The notes beneath the pieces are model-generated. The model saw only the letters and a program-made list of their open reading frames with translations, had not been told where the DNA came from and searched no databases. A stretch of 64,000 bases of DNA from Melitaea cinxia (lineage: Eukaryota > Arthropoda > Insecta > Lepidoptera > Nymphalidae): assembly GCF_905220565.1 (NCBI RefSeq), contig NC_059413.1, positions 11,636,001 to 11,700,000 of the forward strand, given 5' to 3'. Both the position numbers and the translations under genes were made by a program. Below are positions 44,106-55,697 of this stretch, piece after piece; the first letter of the stretch is position 1; every line of letters starts with the position of its first letter.

Positions 44106-45719
44106 CTCTTAGCTAGGATACCATCATCCGTCAAATAGCCTTAAAGACAAACGGCGAAAGGGCCTTAGGGTACTATAAAGTACATTACATTATTTTATTC
44201 ATTCATAAGACGGATGAAGACATCCCTCGCTCTTGTAATAGTGTCGTGAAAGAAAAATAAAATGGAATTTAAAATAAACTTCCTATAAAGAATTTTATAT
44301 TAAAATCTAAATGAAAGTGGAAACCTAATAAAGATCAAGTAAGTAATTTGAAAAGAATAAGTAGTTTAATAGAAGGAACCTCCTCACAAGTGTCTAATTT
44401 TCATGCGAAGCACGTTCCAATCTAATGGATTTCATTTATCCGCTGAAATTTGTTTTAATAATGCAAAATTTTATTGAGAAACGATGGTTTAAAAATATTT
44501 TTAAGACGTCGCAATTTCTTTTTAATACGCTTCGTCCGTGATCTTGCGTTTAGTTATTCTTAGGTGTGTTTTTAGAACTACAGAAGGTATTTTATGACCT
44601 AATTTCTTAAATTTATTATCTATTATCTTAGTTGATATTACATAATCAACAAATGATAATCTTAAGAGCCCTGAGATAGCTGTGGTTTTAGCAGCGCAAA
44701 ATAAGTACTGGAGAATCAGTGTTTGAAGATGATATTTTTTTTTGACACTTACTCCCACGCTCTAGATTTACTAGTCTGTGGACTGTTTCAGCTGTGGATA
44801 ACGCTGTTCGATAACAGAATAGAATGGAATAAAACAGAATAGAATAGCCCTGATATTATATATTTTACTAGGAACTTTATTTTACTTTATATTTTAATTT
44901 TATATATACCTGTACCTATGTGTATTTATTATTATCTATATCAGTCGCCTGTTGTTATAATATATGTGTAATTTATATATGTTAACGATATTTATTTATT
45001 ACTATTTAATCTAAAGATATTGAAATTTGAGACAAAGCCGAGAATAACGCTTTTTACATCTGATACGACAGAGGTTGTCTTCCAAACTATCAAACACGTG
45101 AAGTTGAAATAATTGTTACATTTTCTGAAAGTTTATAATATTTATACATTTACGCATTTTCCTAATTTTTCATCCCATAAGGACCTTCAACAAAGTAATA
45201 AAATGCCTTAGAAAAAAACGTGTAGAATTGGTCCCACTGTTATCAAGTTTTGCGTGTATTATATATTATTGTATCATTTAAGGGTTTATTTTTATTTACA
45301 TTAGGACATGCAACATTGGCGATATACCTAATTTATATAAAGATCAATCCATCTTTCAAGACGAGTTTCAATTTTTTTTTTGTATTATTCTTTTACTTTC
45401 AATTACGACAACGAAAAAATGAAAACCTAAAAAAACGGGAATTAATTAATACAATGTCTTTTGAAATTTATATAAATGAAAAGCGATTCATCGTTCGACC
45501 GAGTTTCAAAATTAACTAATTATATTTACGAAACGAAACGAAACGATCTCGATCACTCGCTGTCAATCAAGTTCCACCATTCGTTTTCATAGTCGTGAAC
45601 CGTTGTTCTGTTTTTCCTGTGACGTAATACTTTATAGCTTGATTTCCATACCCGAACGATTTGTGAATAAATGACAAGGGCATAATTATACTTTTAGACA
45701 TAAAGTAACATCATCATGA
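44106..45719. other. No feature recognised (1.6 kb)
   Basis: Includes three GAAAC-type units near 45529-45545 (ACGAAACGAAACGAAACGAT). No gene or named repeat. Confidence 0.4.
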
Positions 45720-46175
45720 CTTCAACGTATCGGAGTCCAGTACACAGGACAGAGGCCTCTCCATGTTTGCGTCAAACATCCCGGTTTTCGTACGTACGTA
45801 GTAGTTATGTAGGCCATCTGTCCAGTGTTGAAAGTCCTTTCGATTAAAAAATATAATCGAAATTGGCCTACCAAGTCAAAAGTTCTGAAGTAACATACAT
45901 AAAAAAATACAGTGGTGTCGAGAACCTCCTCCTTCTTTTGGAAGTTGGTTAAAAAGCCGATCGATGGCAGGATAACCATCCAACTGCAAGCTTTGAAATA
46001 CACAGGCCGAAGACGGGCAGCAGCGTCTTCGGTGTGACAAAGCCAGCCCTGCTGTTACCAACCAGCCTGCCCAGCGTGGTGACTATGGGCAACACACATG
46101 AGTCAACGCCATTTCTAGCGCAAACTTGTGGAGGCCTATGTCCAGCAGTAAACTGCGATAGGCTGAAGTGTGAGT
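45720..46175 (+). repeat. SINE-3 pieces: reverse fragment, then forward copy
   Basis: 45720-45780 resembles a reverse SINE-3 end. 45945-46175 is a forward copy from GTTAAAAAGCCGATCGATGG to AGCAGTAAACTGCGATAGGC. Confidence 0.6.
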
Positions 46176-46679
46176 GAGGTTCTACTGGCCTATCCCACCT
46201 CCCGCTGTCAAAGTCTATTTGTATCGTTATCCATCAAATAGCGTTATACATAACTGGTAAAACAGGCCTTTAATTTATAGAATATTAATACGAGTATAAT
46301 TTTATGTTAAGAATAAAATGTTATTGTATTTTTTAGTCTTCTGTTATCTATTTCTTTTATTAGTTATTATGACTAGAATGGAAAACCGGGACTCAACCAA
46401 TTAATAATTTTCTCGTAAAAAAAATTTCCTACAAAAGAACTTATTTTTAGGCCAGCGTTATAACTACATAACAAGTTTGTTATTATAGCTCCTTCAACTA
46501 TAAATACTGTTGTTTTACTATACTTATATGAAAATAGTTATTAAGAAATTAGGAAGATAGTAAATTATAACATACGCAGACGAAACTTAATTATAGTTAG
46601 CCCAATCTGTTTCCTCCTTCAAATTTTTCTTAAGACACTTATTGTCACGTCACGATCGCCTTTATCGTTTTTGTATGAT
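46176..46679. other. No feature recognised
   Basis: A+T-rich sequence. Confidence 0.4.
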
Positions 46680-47370
46680 ATCTATCTATATATTAATACG
46701 TGAAGCAAAAATTTTGTACCCCTTTTTACAAAAATAGCGCGGATGGAGGAGTATGAAATTTCGCACACTTATAGTTTATATAGAGAAGGAGTGCAGAATG
46801 ATAATATTTCTTTTTAAATTATGTATGACAAATACAATAAAAAAAAAAAATAAAAAAAAAAAAACGTTACGCACACTATCACACACACCCATATATACTC
46901 TGTTGTTTATTGTTATAGAAATATAGTTTTTGACAACAAGTTACAACATTAATAATGTTCAATTTTATCATCATCATCATTACAGCCTATACAGTCCACT
47001 GCTGGACATAGGCCTCCACAAGTTGACGCCAAAAATAACGTGAACTCACGTGTTTTGCCCATAGTCACCACGCTGAGCAGGCGGGTTGGTGACCGCAGTA
47101 CTGGCTTTGTCGGACCGAAGACGTTGCTGCCCGTCTTCGGCCTGTGTATTTCAAAGCCAGCAGTTGGATGGTTATCCCGCCATCGGTCGGCTTCTTAAGT
47201 TCCAAGGTGGTTGTGGAACCTTGTTATCCCTTAGTCGCCTCTTACGACACCCACGGGAAGAGAGGGGGTGGCTAAATTCTTTATATTATTCTTTATATTT
47301 TACTATTATTCTTTATATTTTATAATTTAAATTAATTATGGTCAAATTTCGACCACTGGACGACCACGTA
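46680..47370 (+). repeat. Repeat-C copy 4 interrupted by a SINE-3 insertion
   Basis: Repeat-C runs 46680-46968 to AATAATGTTCAATTT and resumes at 47322 with AATTTAAATTAATTATGGTC, as in the uninterrupted 3575-3905 copy. The 350-bp insert (46969-47320) is a reverse SINE-3 starting with an ATC microsatellite and CAGTCCACTGCTGGACATAG. SINE-3 is therefore younger than this repeat-C copy. Confidence 0.7.
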
Positions 47371-49075
47371 TTTATTGTATTATACATACATGTTGTATGT
47401 TGTATACATATTTATGAATTTGTATTGTTTGGTTCGTATACGTAGTATTATCGTTATATATTACTTATATTGTATTGAAAAATATCACAATTCGCACACC
47501 AATTATTTGTTCACTGCAGACCGCTGTTTTTATGTCATGTCATGTTTTTATGTCCCAGTCCCACAGGTTGTCTGGAATAGATCGTTTTTTCATCGATAAG
47601 ACCGCCTTTGTATATCTTTCATTTTATATTATTGTTTTTTGTTTGTTTATTTTGTTGTTTATTTTAATGGAAAGTATTATTACTATTATTATAGTTCTGT
47701 CACAACTTTATGCTTTCGCTTTGAACTCCCTTCAACTCCCTAATGGAAAAAAATCTCATAAACCTCACAATACATGGACAAAATGCAGACCAAATTCTCA
47801 TAGAGCTCAAAGTCTCTCATAGCTCGGATCTACTCAGTGTTTAGCTAATCTTGTGTTAAAATAGCTAACTACTAAGAAGTTGCTTAAATAATAAATAAAA
47901 AATTAAGTTGTAAAAATAAAAAATCGAACTTATCAATTTTACTTTCAGTCTCAATACATCATGTTGCAGTAAAAGTAAACTAACGATGTTCAGTTTCAGA
48001 CTGGATAGAGATTAGAAAAATCTAGATGTCTTTAGTTAGCTCGACTGTCGGTCGAAATTAATTACCGGCGGAAAAGGGAATCAAGGGGAGGAAAGGAGGG
48101 GGAGGGCTGGAAACGTACATCTGGTGTTCATTCGATTTTTTTACTCGATTCTCTTAACGGAATCGAGAATCGATTTCTTTGTCGGAACGAATTTTAATTT
48201 CTTGACTTAATTGGAATACGTTACTTCGATTTTTCGATTTATATTTCGAATAAGTTTACCGGCACGCAGTTAGTCTATGTTGTTTTTAGTACAACAACTA
48301 ATCAAACAGAAACTCTGATTTTTGTTTTTATCTTGTAAAACGTTGTCGCCTGTCTAAACGGCTTACTTCAACTGGTCAATATGAACACGTATTCTAATTT
48401 AATACGATTTTCGTGGTCAAGGGATGTGTCTAAGCTAATGCACACTTGGATATAATATATATGTGTGTGGTTTGTTTGAAATGGTTCACTTCAAACAAAC
48501 AGTTTGACAACCAAAATAATAAGAGGTTATCTAATAAAATGCCATTCATGAAAGGCTATTTGAATCATAAGCAAGCGTTACAGGTTTTTAGGTTACTTAC
48601 ATTGTTGTTCGAATATGAGTTTTTTATTTATATTTTCAGTAAATGCCACGTCATAACTCAAAGAATGTACTAATACTACGTGACTCGCTCAGGGTGAGAG
48701 TGCTTCATAAATACGACATGGTCACATGGTCTTAGGTTTTAGTTGCGAATTAAATATTTCTTGAAAAGGAATTCTCAAACTATTTGAACTAAGCCTCAGT
48801 CAGACTCAACTATGGGCTATAGACAAATTGTTTCAATTTTTTTTTTCTATTAGTGAAAGATTTAACCGATTTAAAAACTTTTTACGGTTTTCGTTTATGA
48901 CCCCTCAATAACTGCTTTAAGTGGCTTTGGGAATCCCTACTTCCTTTGGAATTTAAGAAATTCTCCAAGTTTTTTTAAAAAAAGCTTATTTATTTTGTTC
49001 AAAAAAATTCAAAAATTTAAAAAATAATAGATAATAATAATAACATTTTTTTTGTTACTATTTCGTTTTATAAAC
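47371..49075. other. No gene; LINE-tail fragment at 47568-47660, purine-rich block near 48060-48110
   Basis: 47568-47605 (GTCTGGAATAGATCGTTTTT) resembles the LINE tail seen in reverse at 54069-54240. 48070-48110 is G/A-rich, followed by an imperfect inverted repeat near 48150-48180 (CGATTCTC/GAGAATCG). Frames at 47375-47822 show no domain. Confidence 0.35.
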
Positions 49076-49295
49076 TAACGAGCTGTGCCCGCGGCTTCGC
49101 CTGCGTTGATATCAGTGTGTCACAAAGTTTTCCCAGCAAACTTTCAGTGAATATTATCAAAATCGGCTTAGCCGTTCCGTAAACTTTCCTCTTAAAGCCC
49201 TCTCTCCATTGGTGAAACCGCATGAAAATCCGTTCAATAGATTTTAAGGGAATCGATCACATACACTTTTGGGGACTTTGTTTTATAATACACTA
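49076..49295 (+). repeat. LINE-tail-like repeat
   Basis: Starts ACGAGCTGTGCCCGCGGCTT and contains ATCAAAATCGGCTTAGCCGT and GTGAAACCGCATGAAAATCC. This is the common insect pattern, probably RTE-derived. Confidence 0.5.
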
Positions 49296-49299
49296 ACTG

Positions 49300-50680
49300 T
49301 TACCCGCGACTACGCTCGCATGGTTATGAAGATATGCATTACTATTAAGATGTTTAACGCAATTATTTTTTTATTTCAGTCACTTGAAATGCTTATCACA
49401 CTGGGTAACTTTTTAAAAGCCACAATTTAGTAAAATTTAATAGTTATATTTATAAAAACTCTCTATACACCACATTTTTAGTTTTATTTTCAGGCTGCAG
49501 TATAAAAAACCTATCAGGCAAACTTATAGCTGTTGTAAATGTTTCATACAAACTATCAACCCCAATTATACCCCCTTAGCGGTGGAATATCGCAAAATCC
49601 GTTCTTAGCGGAAGTCTACTAACTATAATCTACCTCCCTGCCAAATTTCATCTTTGTCCATCCTGGATGGATGGGACCATCCAGCGATTTTTGAGTTCTC
49701 GCGATGAGTGAGTCAGTGACGTTTCTTTTTTATATATATACATTGCTATGCATTATTTAGACAACTCCTCACCATCTATAGAGCATACATTTTAAATTTC
49801 AAGCCTCTTACTTCAAAAATATAGGATTTTCATACAAACTTCCAATCCCCGTTTTATCCCCTTGGGGGTCGAGTTTCGTAAAATCCATTCTTAGCAGATG
49901 TTTACGCCCTATGAGGAACCTACCAGCCAAACTTCAAGTTTGTGGCTGTTATAGTTTCGGAGATATCCTTTTAAGGGTCGAGTTTCGTAAAATTCTTTCT
50001 TAGCGGATGTCTACGCCCTATAAAGAACTTACCTGCCAAATTTCAAGTTTATAGCTGTTATAGTTTCGGAAATTTCGTGATGAGGGAGTCAACCTACCAT
50101 TCCTCGTTTTAACCCCAAAAAGGAGTTGATTTCTAAAAATACATTATTTCGACACCTTCTCACCATCTAAAGAACGTACATTTTAAATTTCAAGTCTCTT
50201 ACTTTAAAAAACATGGGGCTTTCACACAAACTTCCACCCCCCGTTTTATCCCCTTAGGGGTCGAATTTCGTAAAATCCGTTCTTAGTGGATGTTTACGCC
50301 CTATAAGGAACCTACCTTCCAAATTTCAAGTTTGTAGCTGTTATAGTTTCGGAGATTTCGTGATGAGTGAGTAAACCTACCATCCGCCGTTTTAACCCCA
50401 AAAGGTGGTTGATTTTTAAAGATACATTGTTTGGACACCTTCTCATCATCTATAAGGCATACATTTTAAATTTCAAGTGTCTTACTTCAAAAACATGGGA
50501 CTTTCACACAAACTTCCAACCCCCGTTTTACCCCCTTAAGGGTCGAATTCGTAAAATCCGTTCTTAGCGGATGTCTACGCCTTATATGGAGTCATCTTGC
50601 CAAATTTCAAGTTTTTAGGTGTTATAGTTTCGGAGATTTCGTGATGAATGACCTTTCGCGTTTATATATATTATAGATAC
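49300..50680 (+). repeat. Complex tandem repeat array, period about 285 bp
   Basis: A phrase near CACCTTCTCACCATCTA...CATACATTTTAAATTTCAAG starts units at about 49760, 50150 and 50435. Each unit contains CGTAAAATCCGTTCTTAGCG and TAGTTTCGGAGATTTCGTGA. The first unit has an extra internal duplication (about 49970-50090), and a more diverged unit lies at 49500-49740. It ends in CTTTCGCGTTTATATATATT, typical of LINE-derived tails. Confidence 0.6.
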
Positions 50681-50874
50681 ATGGGCGTACCCAAAATTTT
50701 GTAAAGGTGGGGCAAAAATAAATAAATTTAAGACTTAATGAGTAGTACAAAATTAAATGCTTTTTATTAACGAAATAAAAAAAAATCATTTACTTTCACA
50801 ATCCAAACTACTTCAATGATAACTCGCGGAGAGTTTAGCTAAATCTACCTAAAATATAAAATATCAAGCATTAG
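50681..50874. other. Short spacer, nothing recognised
   Basis: A+T-rich. Confidence 0.4.
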
Positions 50875-50961
50875 CTCCATGCCCTGGATAGCACATTAAG
50901 CTGTCTGTCCTTGTTGTTATCGTATACACCTGAAAGCAATCTTTACTAATAGTAGGGAATA
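50875..50961 (+). repeat. SINE-2, left half (interrupted by a LINE)
   Basis: GATAGCACATTAAGCTGTCT through ACTAATAGTAGGGAATA. The SINE continues at 53521 after the LINE insertion. Confidence 0.65.
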
Positions 50962-53520
50962 AAATTTATTTATTTATTTATTTATTTAATATTCGGAAAA
51001 CCAACAGCACAAATAACAACACATAGGAAATTGACCTAAACAACATTTGGCTAATGAAAGGTCTTCACGTATAAGAACTAGTACATAAATAAACATATCA
51101 TGCGGACAGAGTAGTTGCACGTCAAGATATTATTACATAACCTTTTTTAAACATTACATATACATCTATCAACTAAACAATGCAAAGAAATTCTGGTTCA
51201 ATAATCGCCTCGCCACCACCACACCCGAACAGAATACATCAAAATCGCTCTGTCTACACAGATTATTTAAGCCTTTACTCGCGCGCCACAGGAAAGCATT
51301 TTGACAGTAATTTGTGGATACCAGAGGTAGTTGAATAGGTGTATAATGCCGTACTGATTTCAATGGTACAATGAAATTAATTTTAGAAAGTAGTTCCGGA
51401 GAGTTAATTTTATTAGTAATAAGTTTTATTAAAAAAATAATGTCAGCAATTTCACGACGTTTGTATAAAGGAAGCAAGTGGAATCGTGCACATTGATTAA
51501 GGTAAATAGTAGAGGAGTACGGTAGCTTTAGACGATAACACAAAAACTTAACAAATTTCATTTGTAGTTGCTCGATTCTATTTGTGTACTTTTTATAGCG
51601 GGGATTCCAGATCTCTGATCCATATTCTAAGATACTCCTAACAAACGTGCAGTATAAAATCTTAGTAGTTTTAATGTCCTTAAAATTTTCTGAAGTTCGC
51701 ATGATGAATCCCAGTGCTTTCGAGGCTTTCTTAATAATTTCATCAATATGCTCATCGAAGAGAAGCTTCGAATCGTGGATCACCCCAAGATCCCGCACTT
51801 TCGTAAGTCTCTGTAAATTCTGACCCTTTAGTCGATATTCTGATGGAATGTGGGCTGACTGGCGACAGAATGACAAAAGTGAACACTTAGATGGATTAAG
51901 GTCCAATTTATTTAATTCGCAATAGTTGCTCAGACGTAATAAATCCGACTGAAGGTCAACCACGTCGGATCTGGTTGCGATTGTCTTGTAAATCTTCATG
52001 TCTTCAGCAAAACATAGCAATTTAGAGTGTCGAAAGCATGATCCAATATCATTTACAAAGATCAGAAACAGCAGTGGACCTAAGAGGGAACCCTGGGGCA
52101 CACCACTAGGAACAACAACCCAACTAGATATGTAGTTGTTGATAACTACAGCCTGGGATCTGTTAGAAATATAGGACTCAAACCACCTAAGTAAGTCACC
52201 ACAAATTCCAATATTTTCGAGCTTACGGATGAGGGTAGGATGATGTATTCTATCAAAACATTTGCTGTAATCCGTATAAATAACATCCACTTGCCCTCCC
52301 CTCACCATACCACTAATTATAAATTCGTTTAACAAGATAAGGTTGGATACAGTTGACCGTTCTTTCAGAAAACCATGTTGGGAATCGGAAAAAGAGTTTT
52401 TAAGCGAAGAATATAATTGTTTATATACTATTTTTTCGAATACTTTAGCTACAACGCATAATTTTGAGACTGGTCTATAATTTGAAACATCGGATTTTGA
52501 TCCTTTTTTGTGTATTGGTGTTATAAAAGCTGACTTCCATATGGATGGAATATTATTTTCTGACATAGATTTTACGAATAATAAATGAATAGGCTTAGAG
52601 ATAGATCCGGCGCATTTAACAAAGAAAATAGGAGGCAAATAGTCGGGACCAGCTGACTTATTAATGTCCAATGATAAAAGAAGCTTAGAAACTTCATTTA
52701 TGTTAATATAAACACTTGAAACGTTAGTTAATGCCGGGATATTACTGTCTAGGGCTTGATTTGTATATCCCGATGAGGAAGAGGGTTGAATAAAAGTTGA
52801 ATAAAAAAACTGTGAAAAAAGATTAGCAATAGAAGTCCCATCTGTTGCAACCATGCTGCCGTATTTCATGGTATTCGGCATGTTATGTGATTTATATCGT
52901 GATTTTACAAACGTCCAAAAATATTTAGGGTTGTCTTTAATTGATTTTTCAACACATGATATATAATTAAGATAACACTCGGATTCAAGGTGACTAACTC
53001 TTTTTTTGAGTAGCTTATGAGTGAGAAAGTCCGAAAGGTTACCATAGTTTTTAAACTTTTTATAATATTTATACTTTTCTTTTATACATTTTTTTAAGGA
53101 CGGTGAATACCAAACAGGATATTTATTTTCTCGACAAATTTTAGAGGGTATATATAAATCTATTATTTTATTTATGAGTGAGTAAAAAATATCGACAGCA
53201 GATTCAATATCTCTGTTTAAAAATTCTTCATGCCAATTAATAGTATCTATTTGACGGTTTATTAATTCGTAATTCCCCTTGTGAAAAATACGTTTTAACC
53301 TTGATTCTGGCTTTAGGCATACATTAAGATGGGATTTTAAACTAATAATAAGGGCTTTGTGATGCGGATCGAGAGGAACCAATGGATCAAAACATTCAGT
53401 AACATCAACGGTGGTGTTAGATAATACTAGGTCTAAAATTTTACCGTGACTGTTCAAAACACCATTAAACTGGCTTAAGTCGAATGTACAAAGTTCATCA
53501 ATTAATATATGTTCATCAGT
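50962..53520 (-). mobile_element. 5'-truncated jockey/CR1-like LINE nested in SINE-2
   Basis: The 3' end on the minus strand is an (AAAT)n tail (about 50967-50992 on the plus strand), preceded by about 175 nt of 3' UTR and one open frame. The 5' end stops abruptly at about 53520 where SINE-2 sequence resumes (AATATCCGCCAACCCACATT). The endonuclease N-terminus is missing, so this is a typical 5'-truncated insertion. A short AATA at both junctions may be the target duplication. Confidence 0.75.
51169..53520 (-). CDS. LINE ORF2 fragment: endonuclease C-terminus and reverse transcriptase, catalytic box mutated
   Basis: Open from the truncation point to the TGA at 51171-51169. The first convenient start is a TTG at 53457, but the frame continues upstream (reading FDLSQFNGVLNSHGKILDLV) to the junction, so the true N-terminus is lost. 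Features, numbering from 53457: the last endonuclease block (DPHHKALI about 30-37), RT with SNYRPVSKL (325-333), TDYSKCFD (395-402), VPQGSLLGP (453-461) and the catalytic box FAED (483-486) where FADD is expected. The Glu codon is GAA at 52005-52003, one base from GAT. More than 760 codons are otherwise open, so the copy is young but should be inactive. It also lacks the rest of the endonuclease. Confidence 0.75.
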   Translation of the reverse strand, partial: TDEHILIDELCTFDLSQFNGVLNSHGKILDLVLSNTTVDVTECFDPLVPLDPHHKALIISLKSHLNVCLKPESRLKRIFHKGNYELINRQIDTINWHEEFLNRDIESAVDIFYSLINKIIDLYIPSKICRENKYPVWYSPSLKKCIKEKYKYYKKFKNYGNLSDFLTHKLLKKRVSHLESECYLNYISCVEKSIKDNPKYFWTFVKSRYKSHNMPNTMKYGSMVATDGTSIANLFSQFFYSTFIQPSSSSGYTNQALDSNIPALTNVSSVYININEVSKLLLSLDINKSAGPDYLPPIFFVKCAGSISKPIHLLFVKSMSENNIPSIWKSAFITPIHKKGSKSDVSNYRPVSKLCVVAKVFEKIVYKQLYSSLKNSFSDSQHGFLKERSTVSNLILLNEFIISGMVRGGQVDVIYTDYSKCFDRIHHPTLIRKLENIGICGDLLRWFESYISNRSQAVVINNYISSWVVVPSGVPQGSLLGPLLFLIFVNDIGSCFRHSKLLCFAEDMKIYKTIATRSDVVDLQSDLLRLSNYCELNKLDLNPSKCSLLSFCRQSAHIPSEYRLKGQNLQRLTKVRDLGVIHDSKLLFDEHIDEIIKKASKALGFIMRTSENFKDIKTTKILYCTFVRSILEYGSEIWNPRYKKYTNRIEQLQMKFVKFLCYRLKLPYSSTIYLNQCARFHLLPLYKRREIADIIFLIKLITNKINSPELLSKINFIVPLKSVRHYTPIQLPLVSTNYCQNAFLWRASKGLNNLCRQSDFDVFCSGVVVARRLLNQNFFALFS

Positions 53521-53635
53521 TCAATATCCGCCAACCCACATTGGAGCAGCGTGGCGGATTAAGTCCTTCTCATACACGGAGAAAGAGGCCTATACCCAGC
53601 AGTGGGGTATTACAGACTGAATTGTAATCGTGGAT
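53521..53635 (+). repeat. SINE-2, right half
   Basis: ATATCCGCCAACCCACATTG through CCCAGCAGTGGGGTATTACA. It continues the SINE begun at 50875. Confidence 0.65.
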
Positions 53636-54068
53636 GCACTATATGAGTATAAGTGTCGAGCCAGTATGTCATAACTTCGCCTTGTTGTTATTGCACTTCA
53701 TATTTTATGAGCTAATGTACGTTCGACAGTGTTTTAACTTATTAAAGGACACAAAATGACACTTATCGGTTCCAGTGAGAGACGCTAGTATGTTTTAACA
53801 GAACAAAATGCTATCTAAAACCTATTGCCATTTTCATATGAAAACTTGGCGTTAGTCGTCGACGTTTTTGTTTTATTTTTTTTACATTGAAGTTTGAGTG
53901 TTCACTCTGTTCTCTGCTATAAATATGTGTTATTGTATCTACGTGATGTCAGCTTTTAACAAATTCAATTTTATTTTAACTTTCAAGATTTTTTATATTT
54001 TATTCCAAAATTCAAAAGTGAATTGTGCTTACATGCTAGTTCTTAAAATATATATTTAAAAGACAAGC
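53636..54068. other. No feature recognised
   Basis: A+T-rich. Confidence 0.4.
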
Positions 54069-54240
54069 TTAATAATAATAATAATAATAATAATACACTT
54101 TATTGTACACCAAAAACAGAAATGATACATAGCAAAGAAAGAAAAATATTAACAATATACCTATTCATTAGGTACAAATGGCGGCCTTATCGCTAAAAAG
54201 CGATCTCTTCCAGGCAACCTTAGGGCAAAAGAAATAAAAT
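54069..54240 (-). repeat. LINE 3' end with (TTA)n tail, reverse
   Basis: (AAT)n at about 54070-54094, then ACACTTTATTGTACACCAAA and GGCGGCCTTATCGCTAAAAA. Read on the minus strand this is a widespread lepidopteran LINE 3' terminus; no coding part. Confidence 0.6.
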
Positions 54241-54645
54241 ACTTAAAATAATCAATAGTAAGTTGAGACATTACTAATATTAAAACCAAAAAAATCAATC
54301 TTATCATAAAAAGCTAGCAACAATAATATTAAAATGAAAAATCATAGAATACAAACAAAGATCTCTTGAACAAAAATAACAACAAAAAACACTACACTGC
54401 CGACCGCGACTTCGCCCGCAACTCCGCCGAATTCCCCCGTCAACATTTTACTATTAGTATAAATAACAGTAAAAAGTCCTTTTTATGATAAAGTCTGGAT
54501 TTGGAATCACGTATTACGCAACAATGAATTACAAACGCTTATCAACATGGCAAACTTTCATAATTTCCAAAACCACTACATTCTCCTGTAAATTAGGTTA
54601 ATTGGGTTATTAATTTTGTACACACTTGTATTGGACGACGCTTTC
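54241..54645. other. No gene; LINE-tail-like words at 54400-54460
   Basis: CCGACCGCGACTTCGCCCGC suggests a diverged LINE tail. The rest is unrecognised. Confidence 0.35.
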
Positions 54646-55150
54646 TCATTATTTCAACCTAATTAGAGATACCTTGGTGTAGTTGCTTGCTTTTAGAGCT
54701 GAGTTCGAGTGTAAGCGAATATTTGTAAACATTAAAAATCTAACAACATCGCACTTCTGGGCATAGGTTTCTCCATGTCTTACTCGTTATTTCAACCTAA
54801 TTAGAGATACCTTGGTGTAGTTGCTTGCTTTTAGAGCCGAGTTCGAGTGTAAGCGAATGTTTGTAAACATTAAAAATCTAACAACATCGCACTTCTGGGC
54901 ATAGGTTTCTCCATGTAGGGGAAAGATTGGAGCTTAATCCACCACGCTGCTCTATCACGGGTTGGTGGATATATTCCCTATTACGGGTAACGATCGCTAT
55001 CGGATATTTATGATGACAACCAGGATTGACGGCTTTGTATGAAGGCATGGTTGTGAGACCCACATGAACAGGCATCCAATCCGGTAATAAATATTTCTAC
55101 AAATACAAATATTCACCCCGAGCGGGTAAACAGCAATCCCGCAAATTCAG
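54646..55150 (-). repeat. 138-bp tandem duplication leading into a reverse SINE-2
   Basis: 54646-54783 and 54784-54921 are almost identical (both contain ACCTTGGTGTAGTTGCTTGC). The duplicated unit includes the first bases of SINE-2 (TTCTGGGCATAGGTTTCTCC). The SINE itself continues to about 55145. Confidence 0.65.
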
Positions 55151-55314
55151 AGCGGTTTTTTTTTATCAATAAAGTCACAATACAATTATTATTAGCTCTA
55201 ATCTTCAGAGTTATTGGTATAATTTTAATTCTATGTTAAATAGTAAATTTGGTGCTTTAATGATTTTGTTAATTTATAGCAGAGAAGTTAATTACTAATA
55301 ATGCTAATTATGAC

Positions 55315-55460
55315 TAGCCCGTTGGCGCAGTCCGTAAAAAAAAATTTTTATCAAAAAAAAAAATAGTTATAACAGTCGGTTGTTCCCTTTAATACAAACA
55401 TTAAGTTGCTTACCATAGGAACAGACGACCGTGTGTGTATGTTATAAGATATTTATTATC
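55315..55460 (+). repeat. SINE-4 copy
   Basis: Head GACTAGCCCGTTGGCGCAGT, tail CATAGGAACAGACGACCGTG. The middle is replaced by A/T-rich sequence. Confidence 0.5.
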
Positions 55461-55461
55461 T

Positions 55462-55697
55462 TGCTATTTGCTTAAAATCTGAATCAGCGCGATTGGGGAA
55501 GTATCCCAACCATGCAGAGTATCACAGCTAAATAATACTGTTCTTAGAAATCGTTGTTAGTAAGGTAACTAGAGGTGCTGGCTTCCCATCGCTTTTCCAA
55601 GCGCTTTTAAAGCGCTTGTGTTACACCTGAAGTGACAGGCGCTACGGTAACCACTGACCATCAGCCTGTAGACTTGTTTAATACCATAGTGGTAAAA
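55462..55697 (+). repeat. SINE-1 copy, diverged
   Basis: GCTTAAAATCTGAATCAGCG through AGCCTGTAGACTTGTTTAAT. Confidence 0.5.

Noticed and set aside
45529..45548. Interferon-type GAAAC repeats as a regulatory site
   Set aside because: Three short units in A+T-rich sequence with no nearby promoter or gene; too weak to call.
7535..47320. Classifying SINE-3 copies as Helitrons because similar lepidopteran repeats have been given such names
   Set aside because: I could not see the expected conserved 3' hairpin and CTRR end, and the tail matches an RTE-type LINE instead.
49500..50680. CRISPR-like array
   Set aside because: Units are about 285 bp, diverged, without regular short repeats and unique spacers, and the genome is an insect's.
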